A DNA stretch of 64,000 bases, from assembly GCA_900550375.1 (NCBI GenBank), contig URRP01000005.1, positions 1-64,000 on the forward strand, in the 5' to 3' direction. This DNA is from an uncultured Alistipes sp. Lineage in GTDB: Bacteria; Bacteroidota; Bacteroidia; Bacteroidales; Rikenellaceae. Shown here one piece after another: positions 19,281 to 27,522 of the stretch (position 1 is the first letter of the stretch; every line of letters begins with the position of its first letter). The notes under the pieces were generated by a model. It was not told the DNA's origin, searched no databases, and worked only from the letters and a program-made list of their open reading frames with translations. Both the position numbers and the translations under genes were made by a program.

Positions 19281-21176
19281 ATGAAGAAAACCATCATCGA
19301 CCTCTTCGAGTCGTCGGTCGAACGCTACGGCAGCAAGACATTCCTGCTCGAAAAACGACACCACAAGTTCGAGCCTACGACCTATGCCGAAACCAAAGTG
19401 CAGGCCCTCGAGGTGGGTGCCGGACTGGCATCGGCAGGCATCCGTCCCGGCGACAAGATCGCCATCCTCGCCGAAGGCAGCAACGCATGGATCATCTCCG
19501 AATTGGGGATGTTCTACGCCGGTGCCGTCAGCGTTCCCCTCTCGGTGAAACTCGAAGAGTCGAACGACCTGCTCTTCCGCCTGCGGCACGCCGAGGTCAA
19601 GGCCCTCTTCGTATCGAAACACCAGCTGCCCAAGATCCGCAGCATCCGCGCCGAGCTGCCGCAGATCGAACTCGTCGTCGTTTTCGGGCATATTCCGCTG
19701 GAAGCGGGAGAGACGGCCTACGGAACGCTCAAGAAGCTCGGGCGCGACTATCTGACCGATCATAAGGAGGAGTTCCTGAAAATCGGGCAGGCCATCGGCA
19801 ACGACGACTACGCCACGATCACCTACACGTCGGGCACGACGGCCGACCCCAAGGGAGTGATCCTCACGCACCGCAACTATACGGCCAACGTCGAGCAGTC
19901 GCTCACGCGCATCGACATCCCGTCGTCGTACCGCACGCTCATCATCCTGCCGCTCGACCACTGTTTCGCACACGTCGTGGGGTTCTACATCATGATCGCC
20001 TGCGGCGCTACGGTAGCGACCGTGCAGATCGGCCGCACGCCGATGGAGACGCTCAAAAACATTCCGGTCAATATCCGCGAGGTGCGGCCGCACTTTTTGC
20101 TGTCGGTCCCGGCGCTGGCCAAGAACTTCCGCAAAAGCATCGAATCGTCGATCCGCGCCAAGGGGCGGATGACCGAGTGTCTTTTCCGGCTGGCGTTGAA
20201 GACGGCATACGTCTACAACGGCGACGGCTACCGTCGTGGGCGCGGCTGGCGTTTTATGCTGAAGCCCGCCGTAATGCTGTTCGACTGTATCTTTTTCCGC
20301 AAGGTGCGCAAAGCCTTCGGCGGCGAACTGCGGTTCTTCGTAGGCGGCGGAGCGCTGCTCGACGCGGAGCTGCAACGCTTCTTCTATGCCGTAGGTATGC
20401 CGATGTTTCAGGGATACGGACTTTCGGAGGCGACGCCCGTCATCTCCTCCAACTCGCCCAGACCCCGCAAATGCCGCTTCGGTTCGTCCGGCACGCTGGT
20501 GCAGCCGCTCGACTGCCGTATTCTCGACGAAGAGGGACGGGAGATGCCGAACGGGCAAAAGGGCGAAATCGTCATCCGCGGAGAGAACGTCATGGCCGGC
20601 TACTGGAAGAATCCCGAAGCGACGGCCGACACCATGCGCGACGGCTGGCTTCATACGGGCGACATGGGCTACCTGACCGACGACGGCTTCCTCTATGTGC
20701 TGGGACGCTTCAAAAGCCTGCTGATCGCCTCCGACGGTGAGAAATACAGTCCCGAAGGGATGGAGGAGACGATCGCCGATACGTCGCGGCTGATCGATCA
20801 GATCATCGTTCACAACAACCAGAATCCCTATACCGTGGCCATCGTCGTGCCCAATCGCGACGAACTGCGGCAACGTCATCAGGCTACCGGAAACGATCTT
20901 GCAGCGTTGGCAAAAGAGGTCATGGGCGAGATCGACGCTTTCCGTTCGGGCGGCGTCCATGCAGGCGAATTCCCCGACCGTTGGCTGCCGTCGGCCGTCG
21001 CCATCGTCGACGAGGCGTTCACTGAGCAGAACGGACTGGTCAACAGCACAATGAAGGTCGTTCGCAACAGGGTAGAGGAGCACTTCCACGACCGGCTGGA
21101 AGCGCTCTATACGCCCGAAGGAAAACGGCCCGACAGCCCGCAGAACCTCGCTTCGCTGCAAAAGCTGTTGGAATAA
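19281..21176 (+). CDS. AMP-forming long-chain acyl-CoA synthetase (FadD/FAA1 type)
   Basis: Adenylate-forming enzyme of 631 residues that activates a fatty acid to acyl-AMP and then acyl-CoA. The AMP-binding P-loop YTSGTTADPKGVILTH is at about 183-198. The adenine motif GYGLSEATPVIS and the hinge region GDMGYLTDDGFLYVLGR with the following KSLLIASDGEKYSP are all intact. The middle segment FVGGGALLDAELQRFFYAVG is typical of the FAA1-like bacterial subgroup. The acyl-chain length is not deducible. It is followed by an inverted repeat, GCGGGAATG at 21196-21204 against CATTCCCGC at 21217-21225, with ATTGTATTTTT downstream. Confidence 0.92.
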   Translation: MKKTIIDLFESSVERYGSKTFLLEKRHHKFEPTTYAETKVQALEVGAGLASAGIRPGDKIAILAEGSNAWIISELGMFYAGAVSVPLSVKLEESNDLLFRLRHAEVKALFVSKHQLPKIRSIRAELPQIELVVVFGHIPLEAGETAYGTLKKLGRDYLTDHKEEFLKIGQAIGNDDYATITYTSGTTADPKGVILTHRNYTANVEQSLTRIDIPSSYRTLIILPLDHCFAHVVGFYIMIACGATVATVQIGRTPMETLKNIPVNIREVRPHFLLSVPALAKNFRKSIESSIRAKGRMTECLFRLALKTAYVYNGDGYRRGRGWRFMLKPAVMLFDCIFFRKVRKAFGGELRFFVGGGALLDAELQRFFYAVGMPMFQGYGLSEATPVISSNSPRPRKCRFGSSGTLVQPLDCRILDEEGREMPNGQKGEIVIRGENVMAGYWKNPEATADTMRDGWLHTGDMGYLTDDGFLYVLGRFKSLLIASDGEKYSPEGMEETIADTSRLIDQIIVHNNQNPYTVAIVVPNRDELRQRHQATGNDLAALAKEVMGEIDAFRSGGVHAGEFPDRWLPSAVAIVDEAFTEQNGLVNSTMKVVRNRVEEHFHDRLEALYTPEGKRPDSPQNLASLQKLLE

Positions 21177-21195
21177 CCCGATTTTTCGGAAAAAC

Positions 21196-21236
21196 GCGGG
21201 AATGGGTCCTCCGATTCATTCCCGCATTGTATTTTT
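21196..21236 (+). terminator. Terminator after the acyl-CoA synthetase gene
   Basis: GCGGGAATG (21196-21204) pairs perfectly with CATTCCCGC (21217-21225), followed by ATTGTATTTTT. Confidence 0.7.
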
Positions 21237-21352
21237 CGCCATCCGCCTGCGGATTCGGATGCCCGCGACCGATGCAGACGATCGAGAAACAACGACGGCA
21301 GTCCGGCCGGAATCATTTTTTTCGAAGGATGCCTCAGAAAAAAGCGGAACCC

Positions 21353-21384
21353 GTTGGATGTTCACTGTTTTTTTATTACTTTTG
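21353..21384 (+). promoter_or_regulatory. Promoter for tRNA-Gly
   Basis: GTTG at 21353-21356 (three of four bases of TTTG), 20 bases, then TACTTTTG at 21377-21384. Transcription should begin about 35 bases before the tRNA. Confidence 0.6.
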
Positions 21385-21425
21385 TCCTGCTTTCGAAGGT
21401 TTTCCTTCCAAAGTCCGATACAATT

Positions 21426-21497
21426 GCGGGAGTAGCTCAGGGGTAGAGCATCAGCTTCCCAAGCTGAGGGTCACGGGTTCGAATCCCGCTTCCCGCT
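21426..21497 (+). tRNA. tRNA-Gly (anticodon CCC)
   Basis: The cloverleaf can be drawn by eye. The acceptor stem GCGGGAG pairs with TTCCCGC (one G-U pair). There is a D-arm with AGCTCAGGGGTAGAGC, an anticodon stem TCAGC/GCTGA with loop TTCCCAA (anticodon CCC), and a T-arm around CGGGTTCGAATCCCG. The discriminator base is T and CCA is not encoded. A perfect hairpin terminator follows at once. Confidence 0.95.
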
Positions 21498-21503
21498 CGC
21501 AAA

Positions 21504-21548
21504 AGAAAATCGCTTCTGTAACTTTACAGAAGCGATTTTCTTTGTTTT
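21504..21548 (+). terminator. Terminator after tRNA-Gly
   Basis: An 18-bp inverted repeat, AGAAAATCGCTTCTGTAA (21504-21521) against 21524-21541, is followed by TTGTTTT. Confidence 0.85.
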
Positions 21549-21763
21549 ACAACCCTTCACGAGAAATTTTTCTTCAACTTTATAAACCCCTTGAACACGC
21601 TCTGATTATATTTGTCTGCACAGGTCGTCGTGCATGAGGTACAAAACGCCCAGCCTCGTGAAACGAATTATCTTCGACGCGTACAAATCCCTATCAGCCC
21701 TTTCCCGACTGGAGCAATGAAGAAAATCGTTATTGATATAATCCGCATTTTATACCCTTTGTT

Positions 21764-22198
21764 TTATTGCTTTTTCAGCTCTTCGATCAACCGTGCGACA
21801 TCGGGCGTCACTCCCTGCCGGCGGAGATCGTCGAATGCCGCTTCGATCAGGCGATGAAGTTCGGATAAGAAATCAGCAGGCTGCGATGCCGTGAGTTTTT
21901 TAACGAGGGAGACATAAAGCCGCAGCAATTCTTTGAGTCGCTGCGGAATCACAATCTCGGTAAGACGTTCGGCGGGGTAGTGCAGATAGTGACGAAACGT
22001 ATTCTCGCCGATACCCCACAAATCGCGAATGATAAGCCAGTAGCAGCGGCTGTGGCACCAGCGGACATCGCCCGCTTCATAAAACAACGAATCGACATAA
22101 CGGACCAGAGCAATGCGATAAAGGCTGTGCTTCTCTGCAAGCGGCTTTCTCGGCGATTCGAAAAACTGATTTTCAATTTCTTGTACGAAGTTCTTCAT
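21764..22198 (-). CDS. Unrecognised 144-residue protein
   Basis: I do not recognise the family. The protein is mostly helical and has no signal peptide or membrane segment. The middle holds RWCHSRCYWLIIRDLWGI and a following basic stretch YPAERLTEIVIPQRLKELLR; the C-terminus is leucine-rich and charged. The gene stands alone in a pocket of lower GC content between tRNA-Gly and marC. An array of interleaved inverted repeats lies just upstream of its start (22231-22358). The setting suggests an accessory gene left by an integrated element, but no integrase is present. Confidence 0.6.
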   Translation of the reverse strand: MKNFVQEIENQFFESPRKPLAEKHSLYRIALVRYVDSLFYEAGDVRWCHSRCYWLIIRDLWGIGENTFRHYLHYPAERLTEIVIPQRLKELLRLYVSLVKKLTASQPADFLSELHRLIEAAFDDLRRQGVTPDVARLIEELKKQ

Positions 22199-22230
22199 AC
22201 GAGCATATTATTTGGGACATTAGGTTCATA

Positions 22231-22358
22231 ATATGCGCGATCTTGGTTCGCCATGTTTGAGGTCTGGTAAAACGACAAAAGCAACAAAAACTCGCCAAGA
22301 ACCGCGCATATAACGGCTCTCAGCTGTTCATCTTTGTTGCTTTTAGTTTACCAGACCT
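22231..22358. repeat. Interleaved inverted repeats (A-B-A'-B' order)
   Basis: Pair A is ATATGCGCGATCTTGG (22231-22246) against CCAAGAACCGCGCATAT (22295-22311). Pair B is AGGTCTGGTAAA plus AAAAGCAACAAA (22260-22288) against TTTGTTGCTTTT plus TTTACCAGACCT (22333-22358). Because the arms interleave, a transcript could form a pseudoknot-like fold. As DNA, the two inverted repeats could be protein-binding sites, for example recombinase or initiator sites. No gene lies inside. Confidence 0.7.
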
Positions 22359-22865
22359 TCAGATTGAATAAACAGCTTTTTATAACTCTATATTTTAAAC
22401 CAAATATAGTAATTTTTTCTTAAAATACAAAATTATATTGCCATCTTTTAACTACTCTGCTCACTGTCAAACTATTTCAAAACCGGATCGGAGTTTTCTT
22501 ACCATGCGGCAGCAAGGAATATCGCTGCCTGAGGATCGAGGATCTATGCCCACCGAGGACTTTGACAAGAGAAGCGGCCGGCAGCAAGAATCAAAGCCTT
22601 ACGTATCAGCGATATGTAAGGCTTTTTCATTTTAGGCCGGAGCAGAAAAGAACGCCCCCTTGCCTGAAGCCCGAGAGAATTGCAGGTTCGGCCGTACCGT
22701 GCACCGGACGGCTCCCCGCTCGAAAACACGCGTCCCATGCGCGCCGCTCTTTTCGCGCCGCCGCTCCCGCTTTGGCCTCATATTTGAGTCCTCGAGCCAA
22801 AGCCGTATCCAGCGATACGTAGGGAATCGTTACGTCAACCGTCGGAACCGATAAAAAACGACAAG
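22359..22865. other. Low-GC intergenic region before marC
   Basis: The region from about 22370 to 22450 is strongly AT-rich. Short frames are present (for example 22438-22635), but none looks like a real protein. The only clear element is the hairpin at 22593-22626. The 3' half (22640-22860) is GC-rich again and shows nothing recognisable. Confidence 0.4.
22593..22626 (+). terminator. Isolated terminator-like hairpin
   Basis: AAAGCCTTAC (22593-22602) pairs with GTAAGGCTTT (22616-22625), the stem extends inward imperfectly, and TT follows. No gene ends just upstream, so it may be a leftover of a lost gene or the end of a small transcript. Confidence 0.55.
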
Positions 22866-23540
22866 ATGCTAAAAGGCTCTATCTTCATGTTCATATCCTC
22901 CTTCATGGCGCTGTTTCCAGTGGCGAATCCCGTAGGAGCGGGATTCCTCGTGAACGGGTTTCTGTCGGGGCTGGACGAGGATACACGCAAATCCATCATC
23001 CGAAGGATCGTCACCGACTACCTGTTGGTCGGTCTGGGAAGTCTGGCCGTCGGACATTTCGTGCTGGCGCTCTTCGATCTGTCGCTGCCGATCATCCAGC
23101 TGGGCGGCGGTCTGCTGATCTGCCGCACGGCGCTGCAATGGCTCGGCGACTCCGACGCTTCGGCCGGCCGCGTATCGAAGAAAAACGCCGATCCCATCAG
23201 CCTGCGGGCAATCGAATCCCGGATATTTTATCCCATCACGTTCCCGATCAGCATCGGCCCCGGCAGCGTCTCGGTCATTCTCACGATGATGGCCTCGGCC
23301 AGTATTCGGGGCGATTGGGTCAGGAGCCTGCTGAACTATACGATCATCGCCGTAGTCATCCTGCTGATGTGCTCGATCCTCTACCTGTTTCTGACGCAGG
23401 GACAGAAGATCGTCAAAAAAATCGGCGACAGCGGCAGCATCGTCATCAACAAGATGGTCGCATTCTTCACCTTCTGCGTCGGCATTCAGATCGTGGTGGC
23501 AGGCATCGCCAAAATATTTCATCTGACGACGACACTGTAA
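22866..23540 (+). CDS. MarC-family integral membrane protein
   Basis: A 224-residue inner-membrane protein of the MarC (UPF0056) family with about six transmembrane helices. Typical family segments are FMALFPVANPVGAGFLVN at the N-terminus, LGGGLLICRTALQWL in the middle, and YPITFPISIGPGSVSVILTM, a hallmark loop, at about 120-140. The function of MarC proteins is unresolved despite the name. It is a single gene; the pseudogene downstream is unrelated. Confidence 0.9.
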   Translation: MLKGSIFMFISSFMALFPVANPVGAGFLVNGFLSGLDEDTRKSIIRRIVTDYLLVGLGSLAVGHFVLALFDLSLPIIQLGGGLLICRTALQWLGDSDASAGRVSKKNADPISLRAIESRIFYPITFPISIGPGSVSVILTMMASASIRGDWVRSLLNYTIIAVVILLMCSILYLFLTQGQKIVKKIGDSGSIVINKMVAFFTFCVGIQIVVAGIAKIFHLTTTL

Positions 23541-23602
23541 CCGTTCAATCAATCACGCCATGGGGACATAAAAAAGAGAGCACATTAGCAGCCCCTCAAA
23601 GC

Positions 23603-24132
23603 AGGGATATCAAAAAGGACGGCGTGATGCTCTACGACAGCGGAGCCTACAAGCTGGCGCGCCGCCGAAAACTCAACTATGCCGAGATCGCTGAAATGGC
23701 ACAGGAGTATTTTGAGGATAAGTTTCCGTTTGCAAGTCGCTTTTTTGCCAATGCTCAACGCGATGCCCAAGACGGAGAATTTAGAATGTCTGCATTTAAT
23801 TTACATCAGGCCACCGAAAACTTTCTGCGGACGATCCCGCGATGGTCTTTATTCTGTACGGCTACAAGGAACACGATCTAGCCTTCCTGATGAACGAGTG
23901 CAAGAAACATACGCTGGAGATTTACCGCGCCTTCCCGCAGGACATCGACGAGGAACGGCGCCTGTTCAAACTCCTGCAGGACGCCTACGTACAGGCCCGC
24001 TACAACAAAAACTTCATCGTCACACGCGCCGACATCGACGCCCTCGTCCCCCGCATCGAACTCCTGCGCGATATCACCCAAAAGGTCTGCCGCGAACGGA
24101 TCGACGAATACGGGCGGCTGATGAAAAAATGA
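23603..24132 (+). pseudogene. HEPN-domain protein, 5'-truncated and frameshifted
   Basis: The remnant begins with DIKKDGVMLYDSGAYKLARRR, the linker that in intact relatives follows an N-terminal nucleotidyltransferase (MNT) domain; that domain is missing. The HEPN helices follow in the same frame (EYFEDKFPFASRFFANAQRD, then MSAFNLHQATENFLRTIP). Around 23840 the frame changes, and the rest continues in another frame (MVFILYGYKEHDLAFLMNE, then LFKLLQDAYVQARYNKNF) to a stop at 24132. The net shift is +2/-1. Both parts align naturally into one HEPN protein of the kind that accompanies MNT domains in toxin-antitoxin-like modules. The module should be inactive here. Confidence 0.75.
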
Positions 24133-24198
24133 CCTTCGGCGGTCACGACGGCCGCAGGGTATTCGGGCGGACGCTCCCGAAATCGTGATTCTGCGCGG

Positions 24199-24714
24199 CT
24201 ATCCGAAAAGTTTCAGTGCGATTTCGGCGCAGGCTTCGGCGTCGGCCAATGCATGATGATGATTTTCAAGCAGATAACCACACGCTTCGGAAACAGTGTG
24301 CAGCTGGTAGTTGGGCAGTCCTTTGAGCAGCCGGCGCGAAGCGCTCAGCGTACACAGAAACCGGTAATCGGGATAGGGGAGTCCATAGAAAGCATGGACG
24401 GCCCGCAGACACCCCTCGTCGAAGGGCGAGTTGTGCGCCACAAGCGGCAGCCCCTCGATGTGCGGAGCGATTTCGTTCCATACCGCCGGAAACAACGGAG
24501 CATCCTCGGTATCGCCGCGCGTAAGTCCATGAATAGCCGTGGTGAACCCCGAGTAATAGTTGGGATAGGGGCGGATCAGCCGGTAGATGCTCTCCGCCGG
24601 CGTACCCTCCCGAACGATCACCACGCCCACACTGCACACGCTCGTGCGCTGCCCATTGGCCGTTTCGAAATCGATCGCGGCAAAATCCCTGATCTGTTGT
24701 TTCACGCTCTGCAT
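24199..24714 (-). CDS. DEDDh 3'-5' exonuclease (DNA polymerase III epsilon-like)
   Basis: A 171-residue stand-alone exonuclease domain. The Exo motifs are visible: ExoI AAIDFETA (Asp15, Glu17), ExoII VAHNSPFDEGCL, and ExoIII HHALADAEACAEI with the His and Asp of the DEDDh type. It lacks the polymerase-binding tail of DnaQ, so it is better described as a DnaQ/ExoX-like repair or turnover nuclease. It is not closely coupled to neighbours. The substrate (DNA or RNA) is not deducible. Confidence 0.88.
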   Translation of the reverse strand: MQSVKQQIRDFAAIDFETANGQRTSVCSVGVVIVREGTPAESIYRLIRPYPNYYSGFTTAIHGLTRGDTEDAPLFPAVWNEIAPHIEGLPLVAHNSPFDEGCLRAVHAFYGLPYPDYRFLCTLSASRRLLKGLPNYQLHTVSEACGYLLENHHHALADAEACAEIALKLFG

Positions 24715-24880
24715 CTCTATCGAAAGAAGCCGGGGTAGTCCCGGCCTCCGTTGTTTTCTATTTTCAGAAAGTATCCGATTCGCTGTCTTCGTGCGGCCCG
24801 CCGAACCCGCAATCTCCCGCTTGCGGAATCCAACTGAAGCACCCTTCGCGCCGCAGCTGTAAAGAAGACCGCGCCGAAAC

Positions 24881-26323
24881 TTAGCGTATCTTCACACAGC
24901 GCACCTGCATACCTCCGGCGGCATACTGCAACGCCGCACCTTGGAACGACGAGCCGGCACGTGTGCCGTTGATGTCGAACGAGAAGTCCATCGCATAGGC
25001 CTCCTTGCCTTCGCCCGTCGAACTCCAGTAGTAGCCCGTCCACGGAGTCGGACGCACTTCGTTATCGTTCATATTGGTCAGCGCACCGGTGTAGAAACTG
25101 CGGCGGCCTGCGCCGGGGAAGAACGCCTCGTTCGTACCGTCGGTCAGCGTAAAGCCGTAATTCTTCTCCAGCTCAGGTTCGATGGCATCCTTGATGCTCA
25201 ACGCGGCAAACACCTCTTTCGAAGGTACTTTCCACCCCCTCGGACACGGATCGTTGTTGTTTTTATCCGCCTTCCACAACGACGCATCGGCCGTCTGAAG
25301 CCAGTTGTAGCCGCTCGCCTCGGTGCCCGTGATGAAGGTCATGGCGTGCGCATTGGCATAGCTCATCACCCCCCGCTCGGAATCCGTCGCGGCATATTCG
25401 GTATAGACGCGCAGGTTCTGGCTGTCGTAGATCAGTGCATCGGCCGAATTGGCCATGTTGTAATAGCGCGGCCCGACAAAGGGATCTTTGCGCCCCCACT
25501 GGTAGTAGACACCGTAAGATGCGTAAATATCCTCTGCGGAACTGCCCGAAACACCACCCGCACCCAGATTGCGCTTCATCATTACCTCGCCGCCCAGCTC
25601 GACCTGCTCCTCGGCGGGATCGAACTCCGCACACCACAGATGCCACGACCACAGCAGGTTGCCGGCCGAATCGAACGCGCCGAGCAGGGCATTGCCGTGA
25701 CTGAAGAACTCCTTCTTCTTATCGTCGATACCGATGGCATGGTAGAAATAAGCCTTGCCGTCGACCAGCTTCGGAAATTCGATCACTTTGTAAGGCGTCT
25801 CCCACATAATCGCCACGCTGGCCGGAGAGAGCGTCGCCTCGGTATCCTCGCCCTTGCGGGTCACGTCGATGCAGTAGCGCGCATTCGACTTGTTGACGAT
25901 ATAGCAATTGGAGGGTTGATCCGTGAGATCGACCACCTCGGCAAGCGAAACATAGAGCGAGGTGGAGACGCTCGATCCGCCCGACGAACGACCCGTCAGA
26001 TAGACGGTCCCGAATCTGACGTTGGTATTCTCCTCGTCGGCCTGCGTGCTCTCCTCGGGAAAGGTCGTCGGCGCAGTCACGTAGATGCGGCGTTCGTTCA
26101 TATCGACCGAAACCGACCACCCCTGAGGAACGGTCGTCGGAGAGACCGTCGCGATATTGACCGCCGTAAAGCCTACCGAAGCCGTACCGCCCGGTTCATC
26201 GACGAAAGCGCCCCGTTCGTTGAGGAGGAACGAGTAGACCTCGTTGTCCTTTTTACACGACTGAAGCAGCACCGCCGTAACGACGACCAGCCCCACGAAG
26301 ATTTTCACTGTCAGATTTTTCAT
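24881..26323 (-). CDS. Surface lipoprotein with FISUMP-like C-terminal domain
   Basis: A 480-residue predicted lipoprotein. The lipobox VLLQSC after MKNLTVKIFVGLVVVTA gives lipidation at about Cys23. The N-terminal half (about 30-200) looks like a beta-rich adhesin/fimbrillin-type region. The C-terminal half has the aromatic, Gly/Asn-rich pattern of Fibrobacter succinogenes major paralogous (FISUMP) domains, including YYQWGRKDPF, NDPCPRGWKVPSKEV and WSSTGEGKEAYAMDF. It is probably outer-membrane and surface exposed. ATG 26323 is chosen over the upstream frame because the lipoprotein signal starts there. A TATATTTG -7 box lies on the minus strand at 26367-26360. No SusCD or fimbrial partner is adjacent. 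Confidence 0.8.
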   Translation of the reverse strand: MKNLTVKIFVGLVVVTAVLLQSCKKDNEVYSFLLNERGAFVDEPGGTASVGFTAVNIATVSPTTVPQGWSVSVDMNERRIYVTAPTTFPEESTQADEENTNVRFGTVYLTGRSSGGSSVSTSLYVSLAEVVDLTDQPSNCYIVNKSNARYCIDVTRKGEDTEATLSPASVAIMWETPYKVIEFPKLVDGKAYFYHAIGIDDKKKEFFSHGNALLGAFDSAGNLLWSWHLWCAEFDPAEEQVELGGEVMMKRNLGAGGVSGSSAEDIYASYGVYYQWGRKDPFVGPRYYNMANSADALIYDSQNLRVYTEYAATDSERGVMSYANAHAMTFITGTEASGYNWLQTADASLWKADKNNNDPCPRGWKVPSKEVFAALSIKDAIEPELEKNYGFTLTDGTNEAFFPGAGRRSFYTGALTNMNDNEVRPTPWTGYYWSSTGEGKEAYAMDFSFDINGTRAGSSFQGAALQYAAGGMQVRCVKIR

Positions 26324-26649
26324 TTGTATAAAGCGACTCGTTATTTTCAAAAATATCTGCAAATATACCAAAAAGCAGAGAATAATCCGCTACACTGCCA
26401 AATTATTTGTGCTTAGGAATAATTCTTGCCCTCTGCAAGAACGTATGAACGGCCGGAATTAGTATATCGCCGGCACGCTTCCGACACTTAAGTTTCACGA
26501 TCTTCCGCCCGAAAAGGAAGATTCGAAGAATGCCGGCGGGTAATCCGGCGTCTGCATGACGCCGTAATACGAGGAGGGCGGGATTTCCTGCCGGCACGAT
26601 TTGCGACAGAACAATACACCTTTCATTCATGCCTTCCTCGCGCTGGTAT
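26324..26649. other. Divergent intergenic region, 326 bases
   Basis: Apart from the -7 box of the lipoprotein gene, it holds one small hairpin (TTCTTGC at 26423-26429 against GCAAGAA at 26435-26441) without a T-run. Open frames antisense to the CDGSH gene extend into it but have no recognisable product. Confidence 0.4.
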
Positions 26650-27417
26650 ATGAAAAAAATTAAAATCGAAAAGGGATCGAAACAGGCTCCGGCTCGGTTC
26701 CGCATCACCGTCGAAGAGACGGGTCCTTATCTGGTTTACGGACAGCCGCCGCTGGCGCAGCTGTTCATCATGCCCGACGCCGAAGGCGAAAGCTGGTACT
26801 TTCAGGAGGGCACGCACTTCTCGACCCAAGCCGAGCCGACGGCGCTGTGCCGCTGCGGCGCATCGAAAAACAAGCCCTACTGCGACGGGGCGCACGTCCA
26901 CGCCGCATGGGACCCGAAACTGACGGCCGACGACGCTCCGCTGCTCGACGACATCGAACGGATTGAGGGCGAGACTCTGTCAATGACCGACAACCCCAAA
27001 TACTGCGTCTTCGCGCGTTTCTGCGACGCCAAGGGGCAGGCATGGAATCTGGTCGAACAGTCGGAGAACGCCGAGGCGCGCGAATTGGCGATCCGCGAGG
27101 CGTCGATGTGCCCCAGCGGCCGGCTGATGGCATGGGACAACGAGACCGAAACACCCTACGAATTTCATTTCGAACCGTCGCTGGGGCTGATCGAGGATAT
27201 CGCCATCGGCGCCAGCAGCGGACTGTGGGTACGCGGCGGAATTCCCGTCAGCCGCGAATCGGGCGACACCTACGAAATCCGCAACCGCGTCGTGCTGTGC
27301 CGCTGCGGAGCATCGCACAACAAGCCCTATTGCGACGGCACGCACGCCTCGATCCGGTTCAACGACCAGCTCGAAGGAGTTCCTGAAGGCGAAACCGTCC
27401 CCGAAAAGGTCTATTGA
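26650..27417 (+). CDS. Multi-domain CDGSH iron-sulfur protein
   Basis: A 255-residue protein with two complete [2Fe-2S] CDGSH motifs: CRCGASKNKPYCDGAH starting at Cys67 and CRCGASHNKPYCDGTH starting at Cys217. Between them is a cysteine-containing segment (CVFARFCDAKGQ, then MCPSGRLMAWD) of the DUF1271-like kind. This tandem layout is known in bacterial CDGSH proteins, thought to act in redox or Fe-S handling in the cytoplasm. The start is set at ATG 26650 (MKKIKIEKGSKQ), not the open frame seven codons upstream; either is possible. A bidirectional terminator lies 55 bases past the stop, and a run of nine G residues (27441-27449) lies in between. Confidence 0.88.
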   Translation: MKKIKIEKGSKQAPARFRITVEETGPYLVYGQPPLAQLFIMPDAEGESWYFQEGTHFSTQAEPTALCRCGASKNKPYCDGAHVHAAWDPKLTADDAPLLDDIERIEGETLSMTDNPKYCVFARFCDAKGQAWNLVEQSENAEARELAIREASMCPSGRLMAWDNETETPYEFHFEPSLGLIEDIAIGASSGLWVRGGIPVSRESGDTYEIRNRVVLCRCGASHNKPYCDGTHASIRFNDQLEGVPEGETVPEKVY

Positions 27418-27471
27418 GCCGCCTCGTGAAGGAGGGCAGAGGGGGGGGGCTGCCGAACCGCTCCTCGTAAA

Positions 27472-27507
27472 AGAGGCCTGCCGCAAATAGCGGCAGGCCT
27501 CTTTTTT
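27472..27507. terminator. Bidirectional terminator between the CDGSH and QueG-like genes
   Basis: AGAGGCCTGCCGC (27472-27484) pairs perfectly with GCGGCAGGCCTCT (27490-27502), with T-runs on both strands (TTTTT rightward, TTTT leftward). It ends both the CDGSH transcript and the leftward floA operon. Confidence 0.85.
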
Positions 27508-27522
27508 CAAACGCGTGAACGC

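Noticed and set aside
19050..21161. Minus-strand open frame of about 700 codons
   Set aside because: Antisense to the acyl-CoA synthetase and the end of lepA; no domain.
22438..22635. 65-codon plus-strand frame before the isolated hairpin
   Set aside because: Composition is not protein-like, and no relative can be named; it may be a remnant, but there is no support.
26403..26708. 101-codon minus-strand frame antisense to the CDGSH start
   Set aside because: It runs through the intergenic region and overlaps a well-supported gene; no domain.
27441..27449. Run of nine G residues as a phase-variation tract
   Set aside because: It lies between the CDGSH stop and its terminator, outside any coding frame or promoter, so slippage would have no clear effect.
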